Shown here one piece after another: positions 63,193 through 64,000 of a stretch of DNA of 64,000 bases. A model generated the notes under the pieces. It was not told the DNA's origin. It made no database searches and saw nothing but the letters and a program-made list of their open reading frames with translations. Position 1 is the first letter of the stretch. Each line of letters begins with the position of its first letter. This DNA is from Prochlorococcus sp. AG-418-M08 (GTDB lineage: Bacteria; Cyanobacteriota; Cyanobacteriia; PCC-6307; Cyanobiaceae): positions 62,001 to 126,000 of the forward strand of contig QCMG01000001.1 of assembly GCA_003213955.1 (NCBI GenBank). The letters are read 5' to 3'. The position numbers and the translations under genes were made by a program.

Positions 63193-63380
63193 TATTTAAA
63201 ATTATTTAATTGTTAACTAATGTAACATAAATATTACTTTTTGTAATAAAAAGTACTCAAATCTATTCAAATCCAGTTATTTGAAACATATATGATACAA
63301 AATTGTTAATAAATTATTATTTTTAACTATATATCAAAAGTTGAAACCTTAATTAGTTATCCATTGGAAGTATTTGCTAC

Positions 63381-63497
63381 TTATTTTTTATTTACTTCAG
63401 GAAGGTAAAATTTGTTCCCTAACGTGTAGCCAATTGACATTAATACTAAACCTATGAGTTGAGGCAGATGTGCATTTGCTAAAGAAATTTTATCCAT
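63381..63497 (-). CDS. Small single-helix membrane protein
   Basis: 38 residues: HLPQLIGLVLMSIGYTLG is the membrane helix. Unrecognised, but near the Hli genes and on the same strand, so it may be part of the same light-stress group. Confidence 0.5.
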   Translation of the reverse strand: MDKISLANAHLPQLIGLVLMSIGYTLGNKFYLPEVNKK

Positions 63498-63581
63498 TTT
63501 TTGATTTAGTTAAACAAATATAATAAGTAATTATTTTTTGTTCTGTAAGCTTTAATAAATTATGTTAGAAGTTCTTTTTTA

Positions 63582-63740
63582 TTAATCGATTTCACCAGAT
63601 TCTTTTAATGAATTAACAATTCTCTCCTTTTCAGTCTTTAAATTTTCTAATGCAGATTTAGTAAATTGTTCTTTTGCTTCAAATTTTGCTGATCGTAATA
63701 TTTTTTTATTAGGTAATTTCTTTCTAGGTTCTTGCTTCAT
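63582..63740 (-). CDS. Small charged protein, unknown
   Basis: 52 residues, Lys- and Glu-rich: MKQEPRKKLPNKKILRSAKF, then KSALENLKTEKERIVNSLKE, a likely helix or coiled coil. Unrecognised. The ATG start is clear. Confidence 0.5.
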   Translation of the reverse strand: MKQEPRKKLPNKKILRSAKFEAKEQFTKSALENLKTEKERIVNSLKESGEID

Positions 63741-64000
63741 TTTGAATTCATTTATTCAGTGGATGTTAAAAGAAAAACGTTTTCATTAAAGTATGAATTT
63801 TTACAAAAAATTAGTTCATAATATTTATTTACATAAAATAATTAGAGCCATCTAAATTATTTAACTTGGATATCATTATTTGATGATTTTAAAGATTTAA
63901 TTACTTATAAAAATTTTTATGGATATTTCCGGATTATGTATTTTTTTGATCAATCTTTTGGGAGCCTCAACCAACCACTTGTCCAAGTTGATTTTAGAGT

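Noticed and set aside
63919-64000. Plus-strand open frame starting MDISGLCIFL at the right edge
   Set aside because: Only 27 codons are visible, with no ribosome site or recognisable motif; it may be chance.

Overview
The window looks like a chromosome segment of a marine picocyanobacterium, most likely a high-light-type Prochlorococcus. It is very AT-rich with short spacers. It carries a class II ribonucleotide reductase, phnDCE, Tic20-like and DUF2811/DUF2839/DUF3531/DUF1651 proteins, high-light-inducible (Hli) proteins, and what looks like 6S RNA downstream of purK. No ribosomal RNA, CRISPR array or transposase was recognised.

Positions 1-10,600 mix housekeeping and small lineage-specific genes: an FAD-linked oxidase (cut by the window edge), a sirohydrochlorin chelatase, a GMC oxidoreductase, a pentapeptide-repeat protein, glyoxalase I, a Tic20-like protein, a VTT-type membrane protein and many small membrane or secreted proteins. 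A cluster of three DnaA-box-like sequences lies near 1,811-1,852.

Positions 10,616-33,100 form a genomic island. It starts at tRNA-Ser(UGA), followed by a tyrosine-recombinase integrase and a short DNA-binding or terminase-small-subunit-like protein. A degenerate 3' half of tRNA-Arg(CCG) lies inside it at about 13,957. This agrees with the known integrative elements at tRNA genes in Prochlorococcus (tycheposons). The cargo is three large, apparently secreted TPR-CHAT (caspase-like) proteins, one with a PDZ-like domain inserted in the CHAT region; a secreted zinc metallopeptidase directly abutting one CHAT gene; a secreted TPR protein; a TerB/zinc-ribbon protein; a PH-like protein; a C-terminal-only DnaB-type ATPase coupled to two large unknown proteins; a protein resembling sigma region 4 alone; and many small secreted, often Cys-containing proteins.

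The most striking signal is a recurring promoter-like motif, GGAATC-N14-AGAACTA, found upstream of eight island transcription units (seven with exactly N14, one with N13) and always about 25-45 bases before a start codon. I did not notice it outside the island. It resembles an alternative-sigma (ECF-like) promoter, and together with the sigma-like proteins it suggests a self-contained island regulon of secreted proteins and proteases. The CHAT genes themselves lack an obvious copy of the motif.

Positions 33,600-59,400 are core genome: nrdJ, prfC, hslO, rsmE, phnDCE, an aminotransferase, ispG, a C-terminal processing protease, nadA, aroB and purK. A small DUF4278 peptide gene at 34,592 is preceded by a probable glutamine-II ('downstream-peptide') riboswitch and a perfect GTA-N8-TAC NtcA-type palindrome.

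Positions 59,400-64,000 are accessory again: probable 6S RNA, a duplicated DUF1651 operon in which each copy has a LexA-like box at the expected transcription start, an SGNH hydrolase, an Hli pair and small proteins. In both DUF1651 copies a 26-codon hydrophobic reading frame with a perfect AGGAGG ribosome site overlaps the annotated frame. It is a candidate hidden SOS-induced peptide.
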